Shown: positions 8,447 to 17,235 of the stretch, one piece after another
How positions within the stretch are numbered: position 1 is the first letter of the stretch
Layout: each line of letters starts with the position of its first letter
Source of the DNA: Achromobacter insuavis
GTDB taxonomy: Bacteria > Pseudomonadota > Gammaproteobacteria > Burkholderiales > Burkholderiaceae_B
DNA length: 64,000 nucleotides
Assembly (NCBI RefSeq): GCF_902859645.1
Contig: NZ_CADIJR010000003.1
Location: 62,001 to 126,000, forward strand
Reading direction: 5' to 3'
The notes under the pieces: generated by a model
What the model was told of the DNA's origin: nothing
What the model saw: only the letters and a program-made list of their open reading frames with translations
Database searches by the model: none
Translations under genes and position numbers: made by a program

Positions 8447-9706
8447 TCAGAAGAAGAACAAAAACGCCGCTGCGATCACTGTGGGTATCAGCGCGCCTGA
8501 CAAAAGACCAAGCATGCTCACTGCGCCGTTCGCGAAACTCCCACGAAGCAAAGCGACGCCCGCAGGGTTGGGCGCATTGGCAATAACGGTCAGGCCGCCG
8601 CCAGCCACGGCGCCAGCCACCAGCATGTACTGTGCCTGAGTCGAAATCCCGTCGATGAGCGATCCCAGGTACGTCAGCGCGGCATTGTCGGTGATAGCGG
8701 TGAGCGCCAGAGCGCCGACGAACAGCACGTTAGGCTCGAGGCTGCCGACGATAGGCTGTAACCACCATTGCTGCATGCCACCCAGGACAACCAAGCCAGC
8801 GAGGAAGAAGCCGACCAACAAGGCTTCTTTGATGATGAGCGGGCTTTGATGTACTTTGTACGCTTGCGTATAGCCAATGAAAAAGAGGAACAGCCCCAGA
8901 AAAATTATGGGGTGATGTGCGCTGAGAACCACCGCCGCCAAAAAAAATAGATGCACCGCAATGACGAGGGGAGACATCGGCACAGCGGACTTCTTCAGAG
9001 AAAGTACATCTCCCGAACGCAGGTGGGGCCGAAGGAACAATGTCACCAGCGTGGCGTTGACCAGCACGGCTAGCGCGGCTTTCCAGCCGAATGTCTTAAA
9101 CATGAAAGCGCTGTCCCAGCCCCACGTTGACGCGACCATCAAAACTGGCGGTGCGGCATACGATGTCAGCGTGCCCCCAATGGATATGTTGACAAACAAG
9201 ACACCCAGCGCCAAATACTTCAAGCGTTCCGGCATTTCGCGGTGGAAAACTTGCGGCGCCAGCATCATTGCGGCAATCGTCATTGCGGCCGGCTCCGTAA
9301 CAAGGGAGCCGGCGAGTGGAACCATAGCTAGGCAAAGCCAGGCCTTGGCTGTCTGGTCATTTACGGGGAGCTCTCGCGCCACGCGTTCGACTAGGCGCAT
9401 GACGAAAGTTAGCACCGGCAATGATGCTGCGATGACCATTACGACGAACACAAATGCCGGCTCGGTGTAGTTCCGGGATTCGGCATATGCGAGGGCCGTG
9501 CCGCCTGACGCCGCCAACGCCATCAAGACAAGCAATATCGCGGCCCAGAATCCAAAAACGACTTCGACTTCTCCCAACAAATGAAGTAAACCGCCATGAC
9601 GTTTGCTTCGATGCGCCAGACGCAAAAACAGCGGCGCCGAAAAAGTATGTATAAGGGCAATTGCAAAAACTACGGCGGCGAGGATTTCGAGACTGGACTC
9701 TGGCAC
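8447..9706 (-). CDS. Putative Na+/H+ antiporter (DUF1504-type)
   Basis: This 419-residue inner-membrane protein has roughly 11-12 hydrophobic helices. It resembles the putative Na+/H+ antiporter family Pfam calls Na_H_antiport_3. Conserved-looking segments are SLVTEPAAMTIAAMMLAP, NISIGGTLTSYAAPPVLM and TAITDNAALTYLGSL. The paired T-E-P-A and T-D-N-A motifs in opposite halves suggest an inverted-repeat ion transporter. GTG 9706 is chosen because an AGGAAC lies just upstream; the frame extends further but without a ribosome site. Ion specificity is unproven. The gene stands alone next to an IS remnant. Confidence 0.75.
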   Translation of the reverse strand: MPESSLEILAAVVFAIALIHTFSAPLFLRLAHRSKRHGGLLHLLGEVEVVFGFWAAILLVLMALAASGGTALAYAESRNYTEPAFVFVVMVIAASLPVLTFVMRLVERVARELPVNDQTAKAWLCLAMVPLAGSLVTEPAAMTIAAMMLAPQVFHREMPERLKYLALGVLFVNISIGGTLTSYAAPPVLMVASTWGWDSAFMFKTFGWKAALAVLVNATLVTLFLRPHLRSGDVLSLKKSAVPMSPLVIAVHLFFLAAVVLSAHHPIIFLGLFLFFIGYTQAYKVHQSPLIIKEALLVGFFLAGLVVLGGMQQWWLQPIVGSLEPNVLFVGALALTAITDNAALTYLGSLIDGISTQAQYMLVAGAVAGGGLTVIANAPNPAGVALLRGSFANGAVSMLGLLSGALIPTVIAAAFLFFF

Positions 9707-9744
9707 TTGTCGGTTCCTGTAGTTAGAGGGCAGTACGGCCCAAG

Positions 9745-10239
9745 TTAGATTCGCGGGGATGAGACGCGCGCGACCTCCACCCACACGCGCGTCATGACGA
9801 CGTGCTTAACCAGATCGAAAAGGTGTTCGGGAGCGCTGGCAGGCACAAGCACGCGTCGAATCAGTGCTTGCAAGTCTACACGCACGCATGGACGCGATGC
9901 GAGCGGCCCGCGACGCTGGGACAGTGCCCGCAGCCGCACGCGGCTATCCGACGGCATGTCGATTTTCAGCTGGGCGTTCTCGGGCGCCAGCACCGCCTGA
10001 CGCAGCGCATCGACCGTGGTGCAGACATAAACAGATCCCGGCTGGGCCACATCATCCTCAATTTGACGGAGCCATTCCTGCGAGCCGACCAATGTTGATG
10101 TGGACCCCTTCTTCGGCATCTCAAAGCGTAGATGACTGAATTCAAGCAATTCGATGAATTCCACAAAGGGAAGCTGGCGCACTACCGATACCGTCCCGCG
10201 TGGCCGATTCCCTCCGTTGTGTCGCGCCAATATACTCAT
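9745..10239 (-). CDS. Hypothetical protein, possibly DUF2971-related
   Basis: This is a 164-residue soluble protein. GGAGAG precedes ATG 10239. The N-terminus (FVEFIELLEFSHLRFEMP) and the C-terminal VDLQALIRRVLVPASAPEHLFDLV resemble the two ends of DUF2971 proteins. The conserved middle of that family appears to be absent, giving a shorter product. This resemblance is by eye and weak. DUF2971 proteins have no established function but recur near mobile or defence DNA. It ends 38 bases before the antiporter start, so co-transcription is possible. Confidence 0.45.
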   Translation of the reverse strand: MSILARHNGGNRPRGTVSVVRQLPFVEFIELLEFSHLRFEMPKKGSTSTLVGSQEWLRQIEDDVAQPGSVYVCTTVDALRQAVLAPENAQLKIDMPSDSRVRLRALSQRRGPLASRPCVRVDLQALIRRVLVPASAPEHLFDLVKHVVMTRVWVEVARVSSPRI

Positions 10240-10309
10240 GACACTCTCCATTGATCTAAAAGGGGACCGACGGCTGCCGGCCCCCTTTCAGCGCTACATA
10301 GCTACGGGA

Positions 10310-11830
10310 TCACCCCCCGGCTTGGATACGCTCCAACTCGCGAACCTTCTTTCTGTTACGCACGGTGGAAAAAACCAGCCAGATCGCAAGAGCGAGAATG
10401 GCGTAGATAAAGCCAGCGCTGATCGGGCGTTCAATGAACACGCTCATGCTGCCGCGCGACAGTAGCAGTGCGCGGCGGAAGTTTTCTTCGACCATGGGGC
10501 CCAAGACAAAGCCCAGCAACAGCGGAGCGGGCGAGAAGCGCAGCTTCAGGAACAGATAGCCCACCAGACCAAGCACCAGGACCATGCCTACGTCGAACAG
10601 ATTGTTGTTCGTGCTGTAGACGCCGACACATACAAAAAACAGCGCGGATGGGAAGAGATACTTGTAAGGCACCTTAAGCAGTCTTGCCCACATGCCGATC
10701 AATGGCAGGTTCATGACGACCAGCATGATGTTGCCGATCCAGAAGCTTGCGATAAGTCCCCAGAAAAGATCCGCGTGTTCAGTGACCATCTGGGGACCTG
10801 GCTGGATCCCGTGGATGATCAACGCGCCCAGCATCAAGGCCATAACGGAATCGCCAGGTATGCCCAGGCTCATGGTGGGAATGAAACTTGTCTGTGCCGC
10901 GGAGTTGTTCGCTGCTTCAGGACCCGCCACCCCTTCAATCGCGCCGTTGCCAAAGCGGTTGGGCGTTTTGGAAACGCGTTTTTCAACCGCGTAAGACATG
11001 AATGACGCGATGGTCGCTCCAGTGCCGGGCAAGATGCCAAGCACCGAACCGATAGCGCTGCCGCGAGCGATAGGCATGACCGACTTCTTGATATCCCCTG
11101 GCTCGGGCCGTACGGACATTTTTGGGCCTGCCCCAACGGTAGTGGCCTTACCGATGCGGTTCACGTTGGCAAAGAAGTCCGCTAGTCCAAACAGGCCCAT
11201 CGCCAAGGCAACGAGCTGCACACCATCGCTCAGCTCGATGACGCCGAACGCGTAGCGGATGGTGCCGGTATTGACGTCCGTACCAACCACGCCCAGAAGC
11301 AAGCCGAGGAATACCATCGCAATGCCTTTGATGGCAGAGCCTTTGGCCAACGTCGCGCCGGCGAACAGACCCAGCATCATCATTGCGAAATACTCGGCTG
11401 GGCCGAACTGAAATGCGACTTCGACCAGCAGTGGCGAGAACAGGATCATGATGATGATGCCCACGCTGGCGCCTACAAAAGACGACATGACCAGCATGAA
11501 CAGCGCAGACCCGGATCTGCCTTGCCGCGCCAGCGGATTGCCATCGAGGCACGTCACAGCATGCGACGGTGTCCCTGGCAGGTTGAGCAAGATGCACGTG
11601 ATGCCGCCACCATACTGCGCGCCGTAGTAAATGCCTGCCAGCATCATCAACGCGGCGACCGGCGTCATCGCATAGGTCAAAGGCAGGAGGATCGAAATCG
11701 CCGCCAGCACGCCCATTCCGGGCAAGACGCCGATCATGTTGCCCATGAAGACGCCAAATAGCGACCAAAGGAGGTTCTCCCACTGCAACGCGACGGAGAA
11801 GCCATGCAATACGTTGTCGAAGAGATCCAT
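10310..11830 (-). CDS. tctA: Tripartite tricarboxylate transporter, large permease TctA
   Basis: This 506-residue membrane protein has about 12 helices and is the large subunit of a tripartite tricarboxylate transporter that moves carboxylates with Na+ or H+. Family signatures are GVLPGMGVLAAISILLPLTY at the first repeat, GITCILLNLPGTPSHAVTCLDG, and the second-repeat GILPGTGATIASFMSY with PEAANNSAAQTSFIPTMSLGIPG. It follows tctB by four bases on the same strand. A matching periplasmic receptor gene is absent from this locus. The Bug receptors elsewhere in the window (22.2, 31.4, 41.3, 42.5 and 52.8 kb) are candidate partners. Confidence 0.95.
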   Translation of the reverse strand: MDLFDNVLHGFSVALQWENLLWSLFGVFMGNMIGVLPGMGVLAAISILLPLTYAMTPVAALMMLAGIYYGAQYGGGITCILLNLPGTPSHAVTCLDGNPLARQGRSGSALFMLVMSSFVGASVGIIIMILFSPLLVEVAFQFGPAEYFAMMMLGLFAGATLAKGSAIKGIAMVFLGLLLGVVGTDVNTGTIRYAFGVIELSDGVQLVALAMGLFGLADFFANVNRIGKATTVGAGPKMSVRPEPGDIKKSVMPIARGSAIGSVLGILPGTGATIASFMSYAVEKRVSKTPNRFGNGAIEGVAGPEAANNSAAQTSFIPTMSLGIPGDSVMALMLGALIIHGIQPGPQMVTEHADLFWGLIASFWIGNIMLVVMNLPLIGMWARLLKVPYKYLFPSALFFVCVGVYSTNNNLFDVGMVLVLGLVGYLFLKLRFSPAPLLLGFVLGPMVEENFRRALLLSRGSMSVFIERPISAGFIYAILALAIWLVFSTVRNRKKVRELERIQAGG

Positions 11831-11833
11831 TTC

Positions 11834-12319
11834 TTACCCCCAGCGCAGCATGGGGAACTGCAATTGCAGCGCCCACGAAAAAACCACCGCGCCAAAAGCG
11901 GTCATTGCAAGCGCGAGAATGGTGGCGGACTTGACGGAGTTCGATGTGTCTCCTAGCGCCGAGACAAAGACGAGCGCGAAGGTGGCAGGCAGAAATCCTA
12001 CGGAGCTGCCCAGAATGATGAAGAGTGCAATCCCTCCGGCGATGCAAGCCATGCCGCGAACGCGATCGCGCTGCGCGGGCTGGGGCAGTTTCTCCTCAAT
12101 GAGCTCGTCCTGCACTTCGTCAGGATCTGGACTGAGCGGAATCAAAATACCCAGCGCGACGAGAAAGCAGCCCACCATCAACGGGAAATAGCCGGGCCCC
12201 ATCCGGGCAAGCTCTCCGATGTCATACGACGTTGCTTCAAGAATGGTCAGCGCACCGCACAGGGCGATGAATGCACCGCCCCACAGATCGCGCTTCCTGG
12301 AAAATATGGTGCTGCCCAC
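11834..12319 (-). CDS. tctB: Tripartite tricarboxylate transporter, small subunit TctB
   Basis: This is a 161-residue protein with four hydrophobic segments and a cytoplasmic acidic loop (PDPDEVQDELIEEKL). Both fit the poorly conserved small TctB subunit. FIALCGALTILEATSYDIGELARMGPGYFPL is the typical N-terminal hairpin, with GPGYFP conserved in the family. It is first in the tctBA unit and lies divergently from the histidine kinase gene, an arrangement typical of a transporter controlled by its neighbouring two-component system. Confidence 0.92.
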   Translation of the reverse strand: MGSTIFSRKRDLWGGAFIALCGALTILEATSYDIGELARMGPGYFPLMVGCFLVALGILIPLSPDPDEVQDELIEEKLPQPAQRDRVRGMACIAGGIALFIILGSSVGFLPATFALVFVSALGDTSNSVKSATILALAMTAFGAVVFSWALQLQFPMLRWG

Positions 12320-12662
12320 GGCTTGCTCCCCTATTTGTTGTCTAAATGATCCGGCCCGCGTTCGATTGCATGCCGGAGGAGCGGGACTTTAAGGACACCG
12401 CCTTGCACTCTGCTTTCATGCGCCGAGGGGCATCCTCAGGGAAAACCAGAGGGTCGATCGGGATCGGTTCGTCCAGTTGAACAATAATGAACACAAGGTC
12501 CAGCTGTGTGTTTACAAAACTGAACGTCATGGTCTTGATGATGGCCTGAAAGGCGGCGGGCACGATTTTTGCCAGAGTGCGTTCTGCTTTCCATTGTTTG
12601 CAAATACGCGGGCCAATACGTCCGAGGCATAATCGCCATTCTGTGGTTCAAAATGCGCTGCC
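12320..12662. other. Divergent control region of tctBA and the two-component system
   Basis: This 343-base interval separates tctB (minus) from the kinase gene (plus). It holds a good sigma-54 element on the plus strand at 12558-12572. A 73-codon minus-strand frame beginning with GTG at 12563 has no ribosome site or recognised domain, so I do not call it a gene. No equally good sigma-54 element was found facing tctB. Confidence 0.5.
12558..12572 (+). promoter_or_regulatory. Putative sigma-54 promoter of the two-component operon
   Basis: GGGCACGATTTTTGC matches the -24/-12 consensus TGGCACG-N4-TTGC at every position except the first, with the GG and GC 12 bases apart. It points to the histidine kinase start 90 bases downstream. 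The response regulator of this operon is itself a sigma-54 activator, so autoregulation is possible. Confidence 0.6.
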
Positions 12663-14048
12663 ATGTTTCGCTTTTCCCTCATCGCCCGGATTCCACTCGC
12701 GGTCTCCTTCCTATTCCTCGTAATTTCCACCGCGCTGATTTCTTTGGCGCTTCACGGCGTGTCCCGACAATTCGACAGGCAGGTCGCGAATCTGGGGCAG
12801 GTGTATTTGGACGGCCTTTCAGCAGCTATCCTGCCAGCAGTCCGAGGCGGAGACGCGGAGCAGATGGTCGAAGTGCTTAACCGAGCGCTGGATACGCACC
12901 TTGGTGTGGTGGATCGAACGCTCGCCGTCGTCACGGATGGTCATCGTCTGCTGGCGCATGTGGCGCGCTATCCCGAGGTTGAACCTATCCCGCTGGCGTC
13001 TTTCGAAGGTTTGTCGGGGACGCTCATCACCCGAGCCGCGGACGGTGTCTGGACGTGGCGCATGTTGGACGACGAGCGGCCTGCTCTGGGAATGTTGGTG
13101 GCCAATCTTGATGTCGGTGATTTCCTTCGCCAACGTGAAGAGCTAGCGTGGGAACTGGGCATGGTGGGATTGGCAATCGGCCTGCTAGGCGCGGCGGTCT
13201 GTTTTGGCATGGCCAGGCGGCTTCAGCGTCCGATCATTCAACTAACCGAAGCGCTGCGCGCCAGGCCCGAAGATCGCTTGCGCAGCTTGCAGGTTGATAC
13301 CACCGACCCCGAGATCACCGAGTTGTTATCGGCATACAACTGGATGGTCGAGAATGTTCAGCAACGCGAGGCGCTTGCAGAACGCAACGCGCGGATCGAG
13401 CGTGAAGCGGTGTTGGGACGAATGTCTGCGGCGCTTGCTCATGAAGTCCGCAACCCGCTCGGAGGGCTGCGTACCGCCGTCCAGACGCTCAGGCAGTTCG
13501 GCGAACGTCGCGACGTTCGCGCCGAGTCGCTGGCCTTCATCGAACGCGGTGTTGAGGCGCTTCAGGCCGTTGTCGACGCTAGTCTGCGCACTTTCCGCCC
13601 GGGCACCGCGTCTCTCGGGGAAGAAGATATTGCTGATATCCGTCTGATGGTGGGGGCGCAAGCTGACAGGGCTGGGGTCCGAGTCGAAATGTTTTGCGAC
13701 GGCATGCAGAACCAGCAACTGCTGTTACCCGCCGGGGCCGTCAGGCAAGTGTTGCTCAACCTAGTGCTAAATGCTGTCCAGGCGTCCCCCCCCGGCGGAC
13801 TTGTCGCCGTTTTTTCCCGTGCGCGGAATGATGCTCTGGCGTTGCACGTGGTCGACGCTGGACAGGGTTTGCCACCAGCAGCGGTACACACGTTGGCAGG
13901 GGGGCATCCCGACGGAGACGGAATGGGATTGAGTATAGTGGCCGATCTTATTAAAGCGATGCAAGGCCGCCTGCGCGTCACGCGCATGTCAGACGGCACA
14001 TGCATCTCTGTGCGTTTGCCCTGTGGTCGAAAGGAGGGAAAGCTATGA
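12663..14048 (+). CDS. Membrane sensor histidine kinase
   Basis: This 461-residue kinase has transmembrane helices at about residues 8-30 and 160-182. They enclose a periplasmic sensor of about 130 residues, followed by a HAMP-like linker. The H-box is ALAHEVRNPLGGLRTAV, the N-box LVLNAVQASP, and the G boxes VVDAGQGLPP and GDGMGLSIV. It should autophosphorylate on the H-box histidine and pass phosphate to the downstream regulator, whose ATG overlaps its stop (ATGA). Divergence from tctBA suggests that it senses a carboxylate, in the manner of DctB or TctE. The ligand is unknown. Confidence 0.9.
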   Translation: MFRFSLIARIPLAVSFLFLVISTALISLALHGVSRQFDRQVANLGQVYLDGLSAAILPAVRGGDAEQMVEVLNRALDTHLGVVDRTLAVVTDGHRLLAHVARYPEVEPIPLASFEGLSGTLITRAADGVWTWRMLDDERPALGMLVANLDVGDFLRQREELAWELGMVGLAIGLLGAAVCFGMARRLQRPIIQLTEALRARPEDRLRSLQVDTTDPEITELLSAYNWMVENVQQREALAERNARIEREAVLGRMSAALAHEVRNPLGGLRTAVQTLRQFGERRDVRAESLAFIERGVEALQAVVDASLRTFRPGTASLGEEDIADIRLMVGAQADRAGVRVEMFCDGMQNQQLLLPAGAVRQVLLNLVLNAVQASPPGGLVAVFSRARNDALALHVVDAGQGLPPAAVHTLAGGHPDGDGMGLSIVADLIKAMQGRLRVTRMSDGTCISVRLPCGRKEGKL

Positions 14049-15355
14049 GCGACACGCAGGTTTTGCTAATTGAAGACGACGAGCTTCAAGGCGGTGCATT
14101 ATTGCAACGATTGCGGCTCGAAGGTATTTCCGCTCAGTGGGTGCAAAGCTGCTCGCAGGCGGTGGAACTGTTTCGCAGGACGCGTATGCGGCCTGCGTTC
14201 GTGCTGGCCGACATTCGACTCCCGGACGGGTCCGGAGAAGATCTGTATCGGCGGCTGATTCCACATTTGGCGAGCACCACAGTGGTGTTTGCCACGGCAT
14301 TTGGCGACATCGCTCAGGCCGTGCGGCTGGTATCAGCGGGCGCGAACGATTACCTTACCAAGCCCTACGACACCGACGCACTGGTGCGGCGAATTCGATC
14401 GGTCATCGCCACTCAGCCGGCAGGCCAATTCGACGAAGTTTCGCAGAATCCCTTCGCACTAAGCGACGAAACCTATCCGTTGGCGCAGGAGCTTGAGCGG
14501 CTTGCGGCCAGTTCGTTGCCCGTGTTGCTTGAAGGTGAAACCGGCTCAGGTAAAGATCGCGCGGCTCGCTACATTCACGCACGCTCGTCGTACTCCAATG
14601 GTCCGTTCATTGCCGTCAACTGCGCATCGCTGATGGCTGATCTTGTCGAGAGTTTATTGTTCGGTCATGTCAAAGGCGCATTCAGCGGCGCTGGATCGTC
14701 GCACGAGGGCCTTTTTTCACAGGCAGCCGGTGGCACGCTTTACCTTGATGAGGTGGCGGAACTGCCTTCACGTGCGCAGGCCTCATTATTGGGGGTATTG
14801 GAGGACGCCCAGTATCGTCCCCTGGGCGACAGTTCCGTCCGCCAGATGCGCTGCCGAATTCTGAGCAGCACTTGCGCTGACCTGAAGGCTGCGGTGGTGC
14901 AAGGCAAGGTTCGAGCGGATCTGTATTTTCGACTAGCGGTCGCGGTAATTGCCGTACCACCCCTGCGGCATAGACCTGGCGCGTTGCCTAGTCTGGCAAG
15001 TGCCATGTTGAATAAGCATTTGCCCGAGTGCGAATCGCTATCTCCCGACGCCCTTCAAGCTTTGCTCCACCACGCTTGGCCGGGTAACGTGCGTGAACTG
15101 AAAAATCGCATTGCTCGCGCAGTCGTGATGACGGACAGTGGCCCAATTCATGCTAACGACCTCTTTCCCGAACGCAAGCTGGCCGACAAGCCGGACTTGG
15201 CCTCCAGCCGCCTAAACGCCGAACACCGCGTCATTCAGCGGGCCATCTCTGAATCGGGTGGTCACATGGGAAATGCCGCCAGACTGCTCGGGATTTCGCG
15301 AACAACGTTATGGAAGAAACTGCGCGAAGGGCGGCGTGAGGCAGGTGAGGACTGA
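14045..15355 (+). CDS. Sigma-54-dependent response regulator (NtrC/DctD type)
   Basis: This is a 436-residue protein with a receiver domain (residues 1-120; phosphoacceptor Asp56 in ADIRLPDGSG, Lys in YLTKPYD), an AAA+ domain and a Fis-type HTH. The Walker A is GETGSGKD. The sigma-54 contact loop is GAFSGA rather than the usual GAFTGA, a tolerated variant. The Walker B segment reads LYLDEVAELP. The HTH is AARLLGISRTTLWKKLRE. GGAGGGAAAG precedes ATG 14045, which overlaps the kinase stop. It probably activates the tctBA locus and its own operon. Confidence 0.92.
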   Translation: MSDTQVLLIEDDELQGGALLQRLRLEGISAQWVQSCSQAVELFRRTRMRPAFVLADIRLPDGSGEDLYRRLIPHLASTTVVFATAFGDIAQAVRLVSAGANDYLTKPYDTDALVRRIRSVIATQPAGQFDEVSQNPFALSDETYPLAQELERLAASSLPVLLEGETGSGKDRAARYIHARSSYSNGPFIAVNCASLMADLVESLLFGHVKGAFSGAGSSHEGLFSQAAGGTLYLDEVAELPSRAQASLLGVLEDAQYRPLGDSSVRQMRCRILSSTCADLKAAVVQGKVRADLYFRLAVAVIAVPPLRHRPGALPSLASAMLNKHLPECESLSPDALQALLHHAWPGNVRELKNRIARAVVMTDSGPIHANDLFPERKLADKPDLASSRLNAEHRVIQRAISESGGHMGNAARLLGISRTTLWKKLREGRREAGED

Positions 15356-16043
15356 GCCACGTCGACTGCGCAGGCTAACCATGGGCTCACGAAACCGGGG
15401 TTCGACCGCATCGGATGTCAGGAGCGGCCGTCTACCGATGACCGCTCCTGGCCGAATTTTGCCAGCAGGGCGCTCGACTGGCTTTAGCCGATAGCTGTCT
15501 TGCAACGGCGGTGTGGGGCGCCCCGCCCGCTTCTCGTGTCACCCCGCTCCAAGAGTGCACGGCTGTTTCGCTTGGCACTAAGGCTGTGTGAGCCACGAGG
15601 AAGGCAGCCCTTTTCGTAGCTTAGCGACCTTATTTATCGAACCCGAACCTCCTGCGACCGACTTTGATCCAAGTTTTCCAATTTTCGAGGTCTTTCAAAA
15701 TCAAGGGGTTGCAAGGCGCGTCTGCGACCGACTTTATTTCCCTCTTTCACGAGCGGCCTTTTCTTTGCATGATCCTTGCAGGTCGGAAGCGAGCTTTCGA
15801 CCCAGCGTCGACCGTCGCCTTGCGCGACAGCAGTCTTTCAAGACGCGCGATGGCACGGTTCCTCAGGCGTCAAACGACGTGATTGCCGCATCGGTAACGA
15901 GGCGCACTACGAACTCTTCGCATTCGAGTTCGTCCGGAGGCGCCCAAAGCTTGCTTGTCGGCGGGATTAGGGCACGACATTGAAAGCGCGCAACGCGCCA
16001 CAGAGAGGCTCTTGCAGTTGCCTGTCTCCGGCGCGAAGTGGAC
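15356..16043. other. Non-coding stretch with a hairpin and a short direct repeat
   Basis: No gene is recognised in 688 bases. CAGGAGCGG at 15419-15427 and CCGCTCCTG at 15442-15450 form a 9-bp stem with a 14-base loop, 64 bases after the response-regulator stop. This is a possible terminator, but it has no T-run. The 14-mer CTGCGACCGACTTT occurs twice, near 15653 and 15721. The rest looks like decayed DNA. Confidence 0.4.
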
Positions 16044-16358
16044 CTATGTTGGAGTCGACAATTCTTGTTGCAACCATGCCAGGTAGTCTTGGATCACTGC
16101 TTCATTCCTTTTGCAGTATGACCATTTCTGATGCTTGCGAACGATGATGAATCCCGCCTGCTTCAGGATATCTAGATGCCTGCTTACAGTCGGCTGCGAT
16201 ATGCCCATCGCTTCGGCGATCAATGTCATGCAGACCCCGAATTCCTCGGGGTCTGCTGACCACTGATGTCCGAAGTGTTTCTTCGCGTCGGCTAAATGGC
16301 GCAACACCGACATACGGACTTCGCTGGCCATTGCCTTAACTTGCATTGAGCGGTTCAT
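16044..16358 (-). CDS. ArsR-family transcriptional regulator
   Basis: This is a 104-residue winged-helix repressor. The recognition region is MTLIAEAMGISQPTVSRHLDIL, followed by the wing AGFIIVRKHQKWSYCKRNE. No CXC or other metal-binding cysteine pair of the ArsR/SmtB type is present, so the ligand is more likely organic. It is divergent from the alpha/beta hydrolase gene with 48 bases between the two starts, and a 28-bp near-perfect palindrome lies in that gap. This indicates direct repression of both genes by this protein. Confidence 0.9.
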   Translation of the reverse strand: MNRSMQVKAMASEVRMSVLRHLADAKKHFGHQWSADPEEFGVCMTLIAEAMGISQPTVSRHLDILKQAGFIIVRKHQKWSYCKRNEAVIQDYLAWLQQELSTPT

Positions 16359-16367
16359 CTCTCTAGT

Positions 16368-16395
16368 ATATCGTCAATTAGCTAACTGACTATAT
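16368..16395. promoter_or_regulatory. Operator palindrome between arsR-type gene and hydrolase
   Basis: The left arm ATATCGTCAATTAGC is mirrored by GCTAACTGACTATAT around the centre at 16381/16382. Over 28 bases only two symmetric pairs mismatch. It occupies most of the 48-base gap between the two divergent starts, so bound repressor would block both genes. Confidence 0.75.
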
Positions 16396-16406
16396 GAGAG
16401 GTGCCT

Positions 16407-17225
16407 ATGCTGGATCTATCCAATACGTCGATGATCGAAGGCAGCGCTGTCAGATGGGGGAAATGTGGCAAGGGGCCACCTCTTGTCGCCATCCATGGAA
16501 CGCCATTTTCGTCACAGGTATGGCGCAGGATCGTGCCGCAGCTTGTCGATCGCCGAACCGTCTACTTCTTCGACCTGGTGGGCTATGGGCAATCCGAAAT
16601 GCGAGTAGACCAGGATGTCTCACTCGGCGTGCAGAACAAGGTGCTTTCAGCATTGTTCAATGAATGGGGCCTTGAGCGTCCTGATGTGTTGGCGCACGAT
16701 TTTGGCGGTGCTACCGCGTTGCGTGCGTATTACCTGGACGGGCTGCGCTACGCCTCGCTGACGATATTTGACGCCGTTGCACTGGCTCCTTGGGGATCGC
16801 CCTTGATCCAACACGTCCGCAGGCATGAGAACGCTTTTTCGGGGATGCCCGACTACATGCATCGCGCGATCCTGAACGCCTATTTGCAGACGGCAGCGCA
16901 TAACCCTCTCTCTGATGAAGCGCTTGATGTCTATAGCAGGCCCTGGTTGGGCCCGATCGGCCAGCCCGCCTTTTATCGGCAAATTGCGCAGATGGATCAG
17001 AAGTACACGGATGTGCTTCAAGATAAATATCGCGCTATGGACTGCCCGGTGAAGGTCTTGTGGGGGGAGAACGACAACTGGATTCCGTACGAGACCGGTG
17101 AAACTTTGGCTTCTCTGATTTCGGACAGACCCTGTGTTCCAATCAGAAATGCGGGCCATCTCGTGCAGGAAGATAGACCGGAAGCCATTGTGGCGGCCGT
17201 CCTGAAACAGCTCGCCGACGCCTGA
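16407..17225 (+). CDS. Alpha/beta hydrolase with aspartate nucleophile motif
   Basis: This is a 272-residue cytosolic alpha/beta hydrolase. The nucleophile elbow reads AHDFGGATAL, with Asp in place of Ser. That is the haloalkane-dehalogenase, epoxide-hydrolase and fluoroacetate-dehalogenase arrangement, not the esterase GXSXG. The acid is likely in LWGENDNWIP and the base in AGHLVQEDRPE. The oxyanion motif is HGTPFSSQVW. GAGAGG precedes ATG 16407; GTG at 16401 is an alternative. Control by the divergent ArsR protein suggests induction by its own substrate. Substrate class (C-Cl, C-F or epoxide) cannot be decided from sequence. Confidence 0.85.
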   Translation: MLDLSNTSMIEGSAVRWGKCGKGPPLVAIHGTPFSSQVWRRIVPQLVDRRTVYFFDLVGYGQSEMRVDQDVSLGVQNKVLSALFNEWGLERPDVLAHDFGGATALRAYYLDGLRYASLTIFDAVALAPWGSPLIQHVRRHENAFSGMPDYMHRAILNAYLQTAAHNPLSDEALDVYSRPWLGPIGQPAFYRQIAQMDQKYTDVLQDKYRAMDCPVKVLWGENDNWIPYETGETLASLISDRPCVPIRNAGHLVQEDRPEAIVAAVLKQLADA

Positions 17226-17235
17226 TGGCAGCGAT

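Noticed and set aside
12342-12563. 73-codon frame between tctB and the kinase gene, minus strand
   Set aside because: It starts with GTG without a ribosome site, has no recognisable domain, and overlaps the sigma-54 element. It is not a credible tctC remnant.
12600-12616. Possible minus-strand sigma-54 site TGGCCCG-N5-TTGC facing tctB
   Set aside because: The spacing is one base too long; sigma-54 promoters rarely tolerate this.
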